Positions 9,915-19,067 of a stretch of DNA of 64,000 nucleotides are shown here, piece after piece; positions within the stretch are counted from its first letter, which is position 1; each line of letters opens with the position of its first letter. The notes below the pieces were generated by a model that saw only the letters and a list, made by a program, of their open reading frames with translations, did not search any database and was not told the origin of the DNA. This DNA comes from Microbacterium mitrae (GTDB lineage: Bacteria > Actinomycetota > Actinomycetes > Actinomycetales > Microbacteriaceae): the NCBI RefSeq assembly GCF_008017445.1, contig NZ_VRSW01000001.1, forward strand, positions 744,001 to 808,000. The letters run 5' to 3'. Made by a program: the position numbers and the translations under genes.

Positions 9915-10583
9915 CTACGCGTTGCCTGTGTGCCGTTTCGGTGTACTCAACACCGTGATGCTCGCCGCAACCGTGATGCCCGCAGACTGCAGTGCCTGCG
10001 CGGAATTCACCAGCGTGGCGCCCGTCGTCACGACGTCATCGACGAGAATCACCCGGCCCAGATTCTCGGCTGTTCTGCGCACAGCGAACGCCCCTTGCGT
10101 GTTGCGCACGCGTTCGGCACGGGTCAGTTCTCGTTGATCCTGCACCGCGCTGGTGACCCGCATCGCCCGCTGAAACGGCAGCCCTGCCGCACGCAACAGC
10201 ACCTCGACGGGCCGATAACCACGGCGGCGATCCGCGGCGGCTCGGGTCGGCACCGGAACCAGCATGGCGGGGGCGGAACCACCGGGCACGGCTGCGTCGA
10301 GCGCGGCGGTGAGCAGCGGCGCGAGCTCGCGGGCAATGCGCGTCACACCGTCTTGCTTCAAAGCGAGCATGAGCGAGGCCGTCTCATCACTCCACAGCGC
10401 GCCAGAAAAGCACGGCAGACCACCAGGCAAGCTTCGATGTTGCACGTCGGGCATCGGCAGACAGCTCGCGCATACCGGCCCCGTCACCGCGCCGCAGACG
10501 ACACACTGCGAGCCAAACACCATGGCCGAGGCCTGATGTACGGCCTCCCGCCATGCCCCACGCCCGCGCTGCGCCATGCCCAC
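9915..10583 (-). CDS. ComF-family phosphoribosyltransferase
   Basis: 222 aa. The N-terminal zinc-finger-like segment CVVCGAVTGPVCASC (residues 27-41) and a C-terminal type I phosphoribosyltransferase fold with the PRPP motif VILVDDVVTTGAT (about 177-189) identify the family. ComF proteins are linked to DNA uptake in competent bacteria, but in actinobacteria they sit constitutively beside lpqB and hpf and their role is unclear. The listed start is a GTG at 10583; an ATG two codons in (10577) is as likely. Upstream lies lpqB on the same strand, 85 bases away; downstream lies hpf. Confidence 0.88.
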   Translation of the reverse strand: MGMAQRGRGAWREAVHQASAMVFGSQCVVCGAVTGPVCASCLPMPDVQHRSLPGGLPCFSGALWSDETASLMLALKQDGVTRIARELAPLLTAALDAAVPGGSAPAMLVPVPTRAAADRRRGYRPVEVLLRAAGLPFQRAMRVTSAVQDQRELTRAERVRNTQGAFAVRRTAENLGRVILVDDVVTTGATLVNSAQALQSAGITVAASITVLSTPKRHTGNA

Positions 10584-10635
10584 AAGTTTGCAGAGGCGCT
10601 CCCCTCCCCATCATCGCGAGCTATACCTTGGGGAC

Positions 10636-10657
10636 GAATTTCGCGGTTCCGCAATTC
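10636..10657 (-). terminator. Weak bulged hairpin after lpqB
   Basis: GAATT and GCGG arms pair with CCGCAATTC around TT, with a two-base bulge. It lies 12 bases after the lpqB stop and could end the mtrAB-lpqB transcript or attenuate comF. Confidence 0.3.
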
Positions 10658-10668
10658 GGGGAGAAGGC

Positions 10669-12390
10669 TCAGTGCGCGACCGCGGCACCCTGCTGGCGAG
10701 CGAGCACCAGAATGCCGGAACCAGCCAACGCCCAGGTCGTGCCGCGTGAGGAGTAGAGCTTGCCGTCGCTGGTGCGGATCCAGATCGCACCCGGATCGCT
10801 TGAACCGGCAATGTCAACAACATCGGCGACTGCCCTGCTACTCACCGCTGGGCCGCTCAATGGCTGCACGATAACGGTGCTGTCTGTCTCATTCGCCACC
10901 ACGAGGCCAATGGAGGTGTCATCAACCCAGGAGAGACTCTTGACGTCGGCGCTGCGCAGATCGCGAATTCGATTGCCCTTACCCAGGCTCAACACGGTTC
11001 CGTCAGCCCCGCGCAACACCGAGTACACGATGACTTCAGCTTGGCTTCCCGCCAGGCCGACAACCGCGAGACGCGTGCCGTCGCGCGAGAGCTGCATATG
11101 CGAAATCTTGGTGAGCTCGGCCATGGTTCCGGGCAACTGTGTTGCCTCGCCGCCCTGCATCGTAATCGTGAGGGCTCCGGGTGTGTCGGCCGGTACCGTC
11201 CAGATGTCACCGAAGGGTCCGAGCGTCGGTTCGATCAGGCCCGGTCGCACGTCGATTGTCACGTTCTCGGGGCTGTCGCCATTCAGACGCACCACCTCAC
11301 CAGAGCGCGATAGCGCGACGCCATGACCGGCTGCCTCACTCATCTCCCACGCGACGACGGGAAAACCGAGCGCCGCTTCATCCAGATCGTCGAGCGGATC
11401 GAGGCCGCCCGAGGTGAAGTATCCGAACCCGGCCTCCGTCCCCACGAGTGCCCTCGTGGGAACTGTCGTTGGCGTCACGGTTGCGATCGGCGCGGTGAGC
11501 TCACGCGTTGAGCTCGATAGCACGACCTCGCGCACCGCCGTGCCGCTGAGGCTTCTGGTGAGTTGCAGTTTGAGCCGGCCGATGGCATCGGCTTCCAGGC
11601 TGTCGGTGCCAGCGAGTGTGATGCTGGCGACGTTGTTGTCGATGGGAATCGAGGCGAGGGCGCGGGCGCCCTCGGGAACCGCGGTTGATACGGCACCCGC
11701 CAGCCAGGGCGCCGGGCCCTCAACAAGGCCATTCACAATGTCGCGTACGGCTGTGACGTGGGGGTACCACCGGGTATCTGGAACCAGGAAGGTCCAGGTC
11801 GGGTCGTAGAAGGCCAGGTCGTAGTCGTCGAAGACATTCTCGAAGGAGAAGCGGTCAAGCAGCACGCCGTCGGGTGCCGAGGTAATTCGCCATTGCCCGT
11901 CCGGCTGGGTCTGCAGCTCGAAGTCCATCTGCATTTCCGACGATTCGGAGACGCGGTAAACGCCCGAGGCATCCACCGTGGCGATGGTCGTAACGGTCAG
12001 CGAAACGGTGGTCAGGCTCGCCGCCTCCGGCACGGCGCTCGCCGTCGGGGTGGGAACGACCTCGGGTTCAATCACGGTGCGGCGTGACGCCGTGTCAACG
12101 ACCGTTCCGGCCGACGGATCCCAGTCATTGGCAAACTCGTCGGAGAGGAACTCTTTGGCTGCACTCCACCCGCCGTCGGGGGCGATGGCTGCGGCCAAGA
12201 ATCCCTGCACAATTTCACGTGGTTCCGCTCCCGCCTGCGGGCCGCTGGGTGTGAAGGAGAACGGAACCGGCGGGATCTCCCCCACCTCAAGACCGACGGT
12301 TACTTCACCGGATTTCTGAAAACCCGTGCAACCGGTGAGCGCGAGGAGCGCTGCGGTGAGAATCGCGACTGCGCGCAACCGTGCCGTCAT
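10669..12390 (-). CDS. lpqB: Lipoprotein LpqB, MtrAB-associated
   Basis: 573 aa. A lipoprotein signal peptide is present: basic MTARLRA, hydrophobic core and lipobox LTGC with the modified Cys at about residue 21. Residues 60-320 match the LpqB_N/GerMN region, including a GerMN-type segment (LTRSLSGTAVREVVLSS); residues 330-573 form the beta-propeller-like C-terminal domain. In mycobacteria LpqB interacts with the extracellular part of MtrB and tunes MtrA phosphorylation; it is anchored outside the membrane. The ATG overlaps the mtrB stop (ATGA), giving coupled translation in mtrA-mtrB-lpqB. Confidence 0.95.
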   Translation of the reverse strand: MTARLRAVAILTAALLALTGCTGFQKSGEVTVGLEVGEIPPVPFSFTPSGPQAGAEPREIVQGFLAAAIAPDGGWSAAKEFLSDEFANDWDPSAGTVVDTASRRTVIEPEVVPTPTASAVPEAASLTTVSLTVTTIATVDASGVYRVSESSEMQMDFELQTQPDGQWRITSAPDGVLLDRFSFENVFDDYDLAFYDPTWTFLVPDTRWYPHVTAVRDIVNGLVEGPAPWLAGAVSTAVPEGARALASIPIDNNVASITLAGTDSLEADAIGRLKLQLTRSLSGTAVREVVLSSSTRELTAPIATVTPTTVPTRALVGTEAGFGYFTSGGLDPLDDLDEAALGFPVVAWEMSEAAGHGVALSRSGEVVRLNGDSPENVTIDVRPGLIEPTLGPFGDIWTVPADTPGALTITMQGGEATQLPGTMAELTKISHMQLSRDGTRLAVVGLAGSQAEVIVYSVLRGADGTVLSLGKGNRIRDLRSADVKSLSWVDDTSIGLVVANETDSTVIVQPLSGPAVSSRAVADVVDIAGSSDPGAIWIRTSDGKLYSSRGTTWALAGSGILVLARQQGAAVAH

Positions 12391-14069
12391 TTCTTCCCCC
12401 GAAGATCAGTGTCAAGGACAACATCGATGGGTTGGGTGAGCCCCAGGGTTCCCATGGGTGTCTCGGCGTCTTGCCCCTCGACAGCAATCGGTGAGCTCAT
12501 CACCGTAATGGCGCCGCCGACGACTCGGGGCAGCGTCAACACGAAGTTTGACCCGTTGCCAGGTTCACTCCACACCGTGAGCGTGCCACCGTGCAGCTTC
12601 GCGTCACCGAGCGCGATGGAGAGTCCGAGGCCGGTGCCGCCGATCGTGCGCTTGCGCGACGGGTCGGCGCGCCAGAATCGATCAAAAACGTGCTCAATGT
12701 GTTCCGGCTTGATGCCGAGACCGAAATCGCGCACGCCGATGGCGACCGCCTGCTGGTTGGAATCAACGGTGACAACGACGGGCTTACCCTCGCTGTGCTC
12801 GATCGCGTTGCCAATCAGGTTGCGCACGACACGGCGCACGCGGCGCGCATCCATATCGACGGGTGAGTATCCGCCGGGCGCGACGAGGCGCAGATTGGAA
12901 CCATGTTGGTCGGCAAGTTGTTGCATCGAATCGATGACGTCTTCGGCAAGGTGCGCGAGGCTCGTTGGCTCAATTTCGAGTTGCACCGACCCGGCGTCGT
13001 AGCGGCTGATCTCCAGCAGGTCGCTCAGCAGCCCTTCGAATCGCTGCACCTGGGCGTGCAAGAGCTCGGCGGCGCGTTCCGTCGTCGGATCAAACGACGC
13101 CTTGTTGTCGTTGATCATGTCGGCGGCGAGGCGAATGGTGGTCAACGGCGTGCGAAGTTCATGTGACACGTCGGAGACGAATCGTTGCTGCACCAGCGAG
13201 AGCTCGGCGAGCTCCTTGATCTGACCCTCAAGGGAGTCGGCCATCGCGTTGAACGAGCGCCCGAGCGTCGCCAGTTCGTCTTCACCATCGACCACAATGC
13301 GCACGCCCAAATCGCCGCCCGCCAGTTGCGCGCTGGTTTCGGCGGCCTCCCGAATCGGCGCGGTCACCGATCGCATCACAAACCAACTGATCACGCCGAT
13401 GATGAACAGCAGCGCGGCGGCGGCAAGCCACAGGGTGCGCTGCACAAACAACAGCGTTTGTTGCTCCTCATCGAGCGGGTACGCCAGGTACAGCTCGTAC
13501 ATGCCGACCTCGGGAAAACGCAGGCTCTGGCCGATCAGAATTCCCGGAACCAACTCGCCAGAGGGCATCGTAATCTCGACGGCCTGTAGCCACTGGCGCG
13601 TGGTTTGATCGCGCACGCGCTCGCGCAGCCCCTCGGTCAGCATGTCGGCATTCGCTTCAAACGGCGTCGTCACCCACGGCACCGGCGCGAGCGTTGTCGA
13701 TGCCTCTGCCGGCGAGCGCACAATGCGGGCGTAGTCCGTCGCTGCGAGGTTGGCGACACGCGTTTGCACGCCGCCCATGATTTCTTGGAGCTTGCCGGGG
13801 TCGCCTTCGGGGTTGGCGGCATCCAGCAAGCTCTGCGCCTCCGCCGCGGCCTGCAGTGCGGCCGTCATCGCCTGGTCTTTGCGCGCCTCATAGAGGCGAT
13901 CCTGAATGGCGAGAGCCATCCACACGCACGCAATAATCACGGCCAGCGCCGAGAGCACGACGGTCAGCACCGTGGTGCGAAACCGCACCGAGCCTTTCCA
14001 CAGCGCCGACCACGTTGCCGGAAGCGACCCCGAGGTTCGAGGCCGCTGCAACGGTGAGGTCTTGGTCAT
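12387..14069 (-). CDS. mtrB: Sensor histidine kinase MtrB
   Basis: 560 aa. Two membrane segments (about residues 32-54 and 212-232) flank an extracytoplasmic sensor region. A HAMP linker follows (TAPIREAAETSAQLAGGDL), then the HisKA H-box SDVSHELRTPLTTIR with H303 as phospho-acceptor, the N-box NLIGNAIEHSE, and G-boxes FGLGIKPEHIEHVFDRF and GGTGLGLSIA. MtrB phosphorylates MtrA and controls cell-wall and division genes. The ATG at 14069 begins one base after the mtrA stop; the frame is open upstream into mtrA, but the MTKTSP start fits the spacing. The stop overlaps lpqB by 4 bases. Confidence 0.96.
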   Translation of the reverse strand: MTKTSPLQRPRTSGSLPATWSALWKGSVRFRTTVLTVVLSALAVIIACVWMALAIQDRLYEARKDQAMTAALQAAAEAQSLLDAANPEGDPGKLQEIMGGVQTRVANLAATDYARIVRSPAEASTTLAPVPWVTTPFEANADMLTEGLRERVRDQTTRQWLQAVEITMPSGELVPGILIGQSLRFPEVGMYELYLAYPLDEEQQTLLFVQRTLWLAAAALLFIIGVISWFVMRSVTAPIREAAETSAQLAGGDLGVRIVVDGEDELATLGRSFNAMADSLEGQIKELAELSLVQQRFVSDVSHELRTPLTTIRLAADMINDNKASFDPTTERAAELLHAQVQRFEGLLSDLLEISRYDAGSVQLEIEPTSLAHLAEDVIDSMQQLADQHGSNLRLVAPGGYSPVDMDARRVRRVVRNLIGNAIEHSEGKPVVVTVDSNQQAVAIGVRDFGLGIKPEHIEHVFDRFWRADPSRKRTIGGTGLGLSIALGDAKLHGGTLTVWSEPGNGSNFVLTLPRVVGGAITVMSSPIAVEGQDAETPMGTLGLTQPIDVVLDTDLRGKK

Positions 14070-14070
14070 G

Positions 14071-14751
14071 TCATACGACGGCGCCGGCGCGGTAGCCAAC
14101 GCCACGCACCGTCGTCACGATCTTGGGGTTGTCCGGGTCGATTTCAACCTTGGCGCGCAGTCGCTGCACGTGAACGTTCACCAGGCGGGTGCCGGCCTTG
14201 TAGTGATAGCCCCACACCTGTTCGAGCAGCATTTCGCGCGAGAACACCTGCTGCGGCTTGGAGGCCAGTGCCACCAGCAGCTCGAATTCGAGTGGCGTGA
14301 GAGCGATGGCTTCGGAACCACGGCGCACCTCGTGCGCGGCGACGTCGACGGCAAGATCGCCGACGCGGAGGACTTCGGCGGTGTCGGTTGCGACGGGGCG
14401 CAGGCGCGTGCGAATGCGAGCAACCAGCTCTTTAGGGTTGAACGGCTTGACGATGTAGTCGTCGGCTCCGGCTTCGAGACCGACAACGACGTCGGACGTG
14501 TCTGCACGTGCGGTGAGCATGATGATCGGCACGCCGCTTTCGGCACGGACGCGGCGGCACACCTCGATGCCGTCAATGCCCGGCAACATGACGTCGAGCA
14601 GAATCAGATCGGGGCGTGACGAGCGGAAAGCCTCGACAGCTTCAGCACCGTCTGCGCAGAAAACCGTCTGAAATCCTTCCGTGCGCAGCACGATGCCAAT
14701 CATCTCCGCGAGAGCGGTGTCATCGTCAACGACGAGGATGCGTGAGGTCAT
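14071..14751 (-). CDS. mtrA: Response regulator MtrA
   Basis: 226 aa, OmpR/PhoB class. The receiver domain has the acidic pocket (VVDDDTALAE), phospho-acceptor D53 in LLDVMLPG, T80 in MLTAR and K102 in VKPFNP. The C-terminal winged HTH includes LTPLEFELLVALASKPQQVF, EQVWGYHY and VHVQRLRAKVE (about 130-220). MtrA regulates cell division and wall-remodelling genes in actinobacteria. The ATG at 14751 (MTSRILVVDDD) matches the family N-terminus; a start 36 bases further upstream is open but would add 12 unrelated residues. First gene of mtrAB-lpqB; the divergent operon at 14877 begins 125 bases away. Confidence 0.97.
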   Translation of the reverse strand: MTSRILVVDDDTALAEMIGIVLRTEGFQTVFCADGAEAVEAFRSSRPDLILLDVMLPGIDGIEVCRRVRAESGVPIIMLTARADTSDVVVGLEAGADDYIVKPFNPKELVARIRTRLRPVATDTAEVLRVGDLAVDVAAHEVRRGSEAIALTPLEFELLVALASKPQQVFSREMLLEQVWGYHYKAGTRLVNVHVQRLRAKVEIDPDNPKIVTTVRGVGYRAGAVV

Positions 14752-14876
14752 AGTGATGACTGATCCTTCAATTCTGATCCAGGACATAGGCGTCCCTCAT
14801 ACCCAGGTTAGTAGACCTCCGAAGAATATCGGCAGTGGTATGACACGATGGAAGCGAATCGAGTAGGGAGCACCGC

Positions 14877-16220
14877 ATGTCAGGAACCTTCGGATGGACT
14901 CCGGCGTCCCGAATGGGCATCATTCCGCTTCGTCCGCTGACGTTTGGTGAGATCCTCGGCAAAAGCTTCAGCGCGCTGCGTCACAACCCGCGCGTGCTGC
15001 TTGGCTTCTCCATCGGCGTGACCGCCGTCACCAGCCTCATCAGCGCGGCTGTTGTGATCTGGATGACCTTCGCCCTCATCGAGCGCATCGATAGCTTCCC
15101 GCGGGATCAGTACGGCAGCGATGCGTTCAACGAAGTGATGTTGGGTTCGCTTGCGACACTCGGTGTGGTGACGTTTGCCCTCACGATCGTGTCCATGCTG
15201 GTGTCCACCGTTGTGCAGGCCGTCGTTGCGGCAGAGGTCGGCGGCGCCGTCGTCGCCGAGCGGCAATCTCTTGGCGAGATCTTCCGTAGTGTGCGCCCCG
15301 CGATCTGGCGGATTCTGGGCTTCACACTGCTGGTCGGCGCTGGCCTGGTCGCTGCGGCCATCATCCTCACGATCCTCATGGTGGTGCTCGGTCGCGCGGC
15401 GTTCCTTGCCGTCTTACTCGCCCTTGCCGCCTTCCCCGTCGTGGTGTGGCTCGGTATCAAGCTCGCCCTCACGCCCACCATCATCGTGCTGGAACGCAGC
15501 ACCCTCTTTGCCAGCATGGCGCGCTCGTTCAGCCTGACGCGCGGCTTCTTCTGGAAGACGTTCGGCGTCATCGTTCTGATCAGCGTGATCTTCGGCTTTG
15601 CCGGGCAAGCAGCAGGCACCGTCTTCGGCTGGGTGACGCAACAGTTTGTTCCCGTTCTCGCTCCGACCGGCGACGTCAATGTCGACTTCTTCAGCCAGAT
15701 CATCCTGGCCAGCATCGTTCCGACCGCGGTGACGACGGTTATCGGAGCAATTGGAACCGTGGTGTCGGCTACCGGCGTCGCCATCGTCTACGTCGACTCG
15801 CGGATGCGCAAGGAGGGGCTGAGCCTCGACCTGCAGAACTACATGGACAACCGTGATGCGGGCCGCGCCGTGGTTGAAAACCCGTACGCCTTCAACCCCG
15901 CTCAGGCGCAGTTTCAGCCCGGCTACGGCCAGCCCGGTTACGGCCAGCCCGGCTTTGGACAGCCTGGTTACGGGCAGCCCGGTTATGGCCAGCCCGGTTT
16001 CTCGCAGCCGGGCAGTTGGGCGACGCACGATACGCAACAACCGCAACCGAGCGGTGACCAGCGCTTCGCGCCCGGCGCGTACGCCCCTCCCGGATACGCC
16101 CCTCCCGGCGCCGGCTACGCCGCACCGGCAACGCCCGAACCCACGCCCGGCTACGACGCCCCACGACCGTTCTTCCCGGTGATCGACCCAGACGCACCAC
16201 GACAGGAAGGCTCACGATAA
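14877..16220 (+). CDS. Multi-pass membrane protein (GPDPase membrane-domain type) with GYGQP repeats
   Basis: 447 aa. About residues 20-310 form a polytopic region with six or so hydrophobic segments (VLLGFSIGVTAVTSLISAAV, ILGFTLLVGAGLVAAAIILT and others) resembling the membrane domain of glycerophosphoryl diester phosphodiesterases; no catalytic GDPD domain is present. The C-terminal 100 residues are cytosolic-type low complexity with six GYGQP-like units and a Pro/Ala-rich tail. It heads an operon with DUF4129, DUF4350, MoxR and DUF58 genes (one base to the next start). Ribosome binding site GGGAG at about 9 bases. The function is unknown; the operon suggests envelope assembly. Confidence 0.85.
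   Translation: MSGTFGWTPASRMGIIPLRPLTFGEILGKSFSALRHNPRVLLGFSIGVTAVTSLISAAVVIWMTFALIERIDSFPRDQYGSDAFNEVMLGSLATLGVVTFALTIVSMLVSTVVQAVVAAEVGGAVVAERQSLGEIFRSVRPAIWRILGFTLLVGAGLVAAAIILTILMVVLGRAAFLAVLLALAAFPVVVWLGIKLALTPTIIVLERSTLFASMARSFSLTRGFFWKTFGVIVLISVIFGFAGQAAGTVFGWVTQQFVPVLAPTGDVNVDFFSQIILASIVPTAVTTVIGAIGTVVSATGVAIVYVDSRMRKEGLSLDLQNYMDNRDAGRAVVENPYAFNPAQAQFQPGYGQPGYGQPGFGQPGYGQPGYGQPGFSQPGSWATHDTQQPQPSGDQRFAPGAYAPPGYAPPGAGYAAPATPEPTPGYDAPRPFFPVIDPDAPRQEGSR
15921..16010 (+). repeat. Six tandem 15-bp units coding GYGQP-type pentapeptides
   Basis: Units of 15 bases (GGCTACGGCCAGCCC and variants) repeat six times in frame inside the membrane-protein gene; the last unit has drifted (Phe-Ser). 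Such repeats vary in number by slippage. Confidence 0.9.
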
Positions 16221-16221
16221 C

Positions 16222-16884
16222 GTGAGATTTTTCTGGCCGACGGCCTGGCCCGACCCTGACGAGGCGCAGGATCTGATTGAAAAAGAACTGAGCGATCCCC
16301 GCTACAGTGCGGCCGAGCCGACGTGGTGGGACAAGCTCGTCACCAGTGTGGTGAACTTCTGGAACGATCTGTTTTCGTCAGTAACCTCCGACATTGCGGG
16401 GCCCTACATCGTGTGGATCGTGGCGGCCGTCATCGTGGTGCTCATCATCGCCGCGTTCTTCATTTGGGGTCGACCACGCCTCAGTATCACCTCCCGCGCC
16501 ACGCCCGACGCGCTGTTCGGCGAGGACGATGGCCGTTCTGCGGCCGAACTGCGCGAAGCGGCCGACGCCGCGGCCAGAGCGGGAGATTGGAACCAGGCAC
16601 TGATCTTGCGAATGCGAGCCCTGGCCCGCGGGCTTGATGAACGCGGCATCGTCGTGCTTTCCCCCGGAGCCACAGTGCAACAGTTTGCGCACGAGGCATC
16701 ACGCAGTTTTCCCCGACATGGCGGTGGCCTGCATGAGGCGGCCCGTCTCTTCGACAACGTGAGGTATGTGCGCATCGACGGCACCCCTGCCGATTATCAG
16801 AGCCTTGCGAGCCTTGACTCCGACCTGCAGTCCACTCGAGCCGAAAAGCTCAGCGCACTGCCCACGATGGCGGGTTCGGCATGA
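16222..16884 (+). CDS. DUF4129-containing membrane protein
   Basis: 220 aa from a GTG at 16222, one base after the previous stop. A short N-terminal part is followed by one membrane segment (about residues 62-83, YIVWIVAAVIVVLIIAAFFI) and a C-terminal DUF4129 domain (ALILRMRALARGLDERGIV then TVQQFAHEASRSF and LFDNVRYVRIDGTPADY). DUF4129 domains are usually fused to transglutaminase-like proteins or encoded next to MoxR-DUF58, as here. Its last four bases overlap the DUF4350 start (ATGA), so translation is coupled. The biochemical role is unknown. Confidence 0.88.
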   Translation: MRFFWPTAWPDPDEAQDLIEKELSDPRYSAAEPTWWDKLVTSVVNFWNDLFSSVTSDIAGPYIVWIVAAVIVVLIIAAFFIWGRPRLSITSRATPDALFGEDDGRSAAELREAADAAARAGDWNQALILRMRALARGLDERGIVVLSPGATVQQFAHEASRSFPRHGGGLHEAARLFDNVRYVRIDGTPADYQSLASLDSDLQSTRAEKLSALPTMAGSA

Positions 16885-18077
16885 CGACACTCTCCCCCGT
16901 GGTGCCGCCACCCGTTACACCACTCGCTCGCGAATCGCCATCACAGGGTCGAAGGCGGCGCGTGCTGTTCTGGGTCGCGCTCGGCCTGATTGCCCTCGTA
17001 TTAGGATCCGTTATCGCCCTCACCCGGCCATCGCTTGACGATGCGATGAAGCCGGGGTTGGCTCCCGACAGCCCCTCCCCTGCGGGTGCGGGCGCAGTCG
17101 CGGAGGTGCTGAAAGATCACGGCATCGACCTCATGCGAACCGAGTCGTACACCGCCGCCGCGAGCGCATCCGCGGGCGCAACTCTCGTGGTTCCGGCGAC
17201 ACCCGCGCTCACCGACGACGGCTTCGCATCGCTGATCGCCAACGCCGATATTGTCGTGTTGATTTCGCCCACCAGCACCCAGCTAGATACCGCGTTGGGT
17301 GGCGAACGGGCGGGCTTTGCCGACGCCACGGTAGCGGCCAGTTGCTCGAACGAGCTGGTGAGCGATCTGGGCGATGCCACCATCGGCGGCGTCTTCTCGG
17401 CCCCCGATGCGGCGGCATGCTATTCGGCCGGTGACGGCGCCGGCGTGCTGATCGCGCAGCGCGATGACCAGACCATCATCGCTATCGACGGCACCACCGT
17501 TATCGCCAACAGCGCCATCGGAAACGCGGGCAATGCCGGGTTGGCGCTACGCCTGCTCTCCCAGCGCGACAGCATCGTTTGGTACGTCGCGACGGCGGCC
17601 GACACCGACCGCGACCCGCCACCCGCCAGTTCGCTCGCCGAGCTCACGCCCGGCTGGGTCACGCCCGTCATCGTGCTTGGCATCGCGACCGCCTTGGCCG
17701 CAATCGCGTGGCGTGGGCGCCGATTCGGCCCGCTCGTTGCCGAGCGACTTCCGGTGACCGTCAAGATTTCAGAAACCCTCGAAGGTCGAGCCAAGCTGTA
17801 CGCCCAGGGTCGCGATATCGCGCATGCCGCCGGAGTATTGCGTGCCGCGACGACTCGCAACCTCGCGCGCAAGCTCGGCCTGGCACTGGCCTCGCCCCCA
17901 CATCGGGTCGCCGCGAGCGCCGCGAACGTGCTGGGTATGAATGTGCAGAATGTTGAAATTCTTCTCGCCGGCCCCGCCCCCGCGACGGATGCCGGGTTAC
18001 AAGACCTCAGCGATCATTTGATTCACTTGGAAGCCGCCGTCACCGCGGCCTTCCGCAGCGAAAGGACCACCTCGTGA
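16881..18077 (+). CDS. DUF4350-containing membrane protein
   Basis: 398 aa. An N-terminal membrane segment (about residues 28-47, VLFWVALGLIALVLGSVIAL) is followed by an extracytoplasmic DUF4350 domain (GAGAVAEVLKDHGIDLMRTES through VVLISPTSTQL), a Rossmann-like unit seen in MoxR-associated membrane proteins, and a second membrane segment near residue 260 (TPVIVLGIATALAAIAW). The cytosolic tail (VTVKISETLEGRAKLYAQGRD) is well conserved in this family. Start overlaps DUF4129 by 4 bases and the stop overlaps the moxR GTG by 4 bases. Confidence 0.87.
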   Translation: MTTLSPVVPPPVTPLARESPSQGRRRRVLFWVALGLIALVLGSVIALTRPSLDDAMKPGLAPDSPSPAGAGAVAEVLKDHGIDLMRTESYTAAASASAGATLVVPATPALTDDGFASLIANADIVVLISPTSTQLDTALGGERAGFADATVAASCSNELVSDLGDATIGGVFSAPDAAACYSAGDGAGVLIAQRDDQTIIAIDGTTVIANSAIGNAGNAGLALRLLSQRDSIVWYVATAADTDRDPPPASSLAELTPGWVTPVIVLGIATALAAIAWRGRRFGPLVAERLPVTVKISETLEGRAKLYAQGRDIAHAAGVLRAATTRNLARKLGLALASPPHRVAASAANVLGMNVQNVEILLAGPAPATDAGLQDLSDHLIHLEAAVTAAFRSERTTS

Positions 18078-19066
18078 GCATGAATGCGAATGCTGCCCCG
18101 ATTGTTCCAGCGCAGCCAGACCCCGCGCGCGACGCGATCGCGCGGGTGCGTGATGAGGTCGCAAAGGCCGTCGTCGGACAAGACGGAACCATCACCGGCA
18201 TGCTAATCGCGCTGCTAGCACGCGGGCACGTGCTGCTCGAGGGTGTTCCGGGTGTCGCCAAGACTCTCACCGTTCGCTCGTTTGCGACCGCCCTGGGGCT
18301 GGACACCAAACGCATCCAGTTCACCCCCGACCTCATGCCTGGCGATGTCAGCGGTTCGCTCATTTATGACGCGAAGAGCGGCGAGTTTGAGTTTCGTGAA
18401 GGCCCGGTGTTCACCAATATCCTGCTCGCAGACGAAATCAACCGCACTCCCCCGAAAACACAGTCGGCGCTTTTGGAGGCAATGGAGGAGCGTCAGGTTT
18501 CGGCAGACGGCGTGAGCCGTACGCTGCCCGACCCGTTCCTCGTGGCCGCCACGCAAAACCCGATCGAGCAAGAGGGCACCTACACCCTGCCAGAGGCGCA
18601 GCTTGACCGCTTTCTCATGAAGCTCATCGTCGAGGTTCCACAGCGCGACGCCGAGGTGTCGGTGCTGCGCAAGCACGCATCGGGCTTCACCCCGACGAAG
18701 CTAGCCGATGCCGGCCTTCGTGCCGTCATCACGCCGGAAGAAATCCACGCCGCCCAGCGAGCGGCTGCCGCCGTCAACGCCACCGATGACCTGTTGGCCT
18801 ACATCGTCGACCTGGCGCGAGCCACGCGCCTCAGCCCCTCGGTGCAGGTGGGTGTGAGCCCGCGCGCCTCGACCGCGTTGCTGGCCGCAGCGAAGGCGTG
18901 GGCGTGGCTGAGCGGGTATCCGGCGATTACGCCAGATCACGTTCAGGCAATGGTGGTGCCGGTGTGGCGTCACCGCATCAAGCTCCGACCGGAGGCCGAA
19001 ATTGAGTCGGTGACGGCCGACAGCGTTTTGGCGAGTGTGCTGCAGCAGACCCGAGTGCCGATCTAG
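18074..19066 (+). CDS. MoxR-family AAA+ ATPase
   Basis: 330 aa from a GTG at 18074 that overlaps the DUF4350 stop. Walker A is GVPGVAKT at residues 57-64, Walker B ILLADEINRTPPKTQ at about 116, sensor 1 in FLVAATQNPIEQEGTYTLPEAQ (in outline, about 155-176) and an Arg-rich lid. MoxR ATPases act as chaperones that mature partner complexes, very often a DUF58/VWA protein encoded next door. Cytosolic. One base separates its stop from the DUF58 gene. Confidence 0.94.
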   Translation: MSMNANAAPIVPAQPDPARDAIARVRDEVAKAVVGQDGTITGMLIALLARGHVLLEGVPGVAKTLTVRSFATALGLDTKRIQFTPDLMPGDVSGSLIYDAKSGEFEFREGPVFTNILLADEINRTPPKTQSALLEAMEERQVSADGVSRTLPDPFLVAATQNPIEQEGTYTLPEAQLDRFLMKLIVEVPQRDAEVSVLRKHASGFTPTKLADAGLRAVITPEEIHAAQRAAAAVNATDDLLAYIVDLARATRLSPSVQVGVSPRASTALLAAAKAWAWLSGYPAITPDHVQAMVVPVWRHRIKLRPEAEIESVTADSVLASVLQQTRVPI

Positions 19067-19067
19067 C

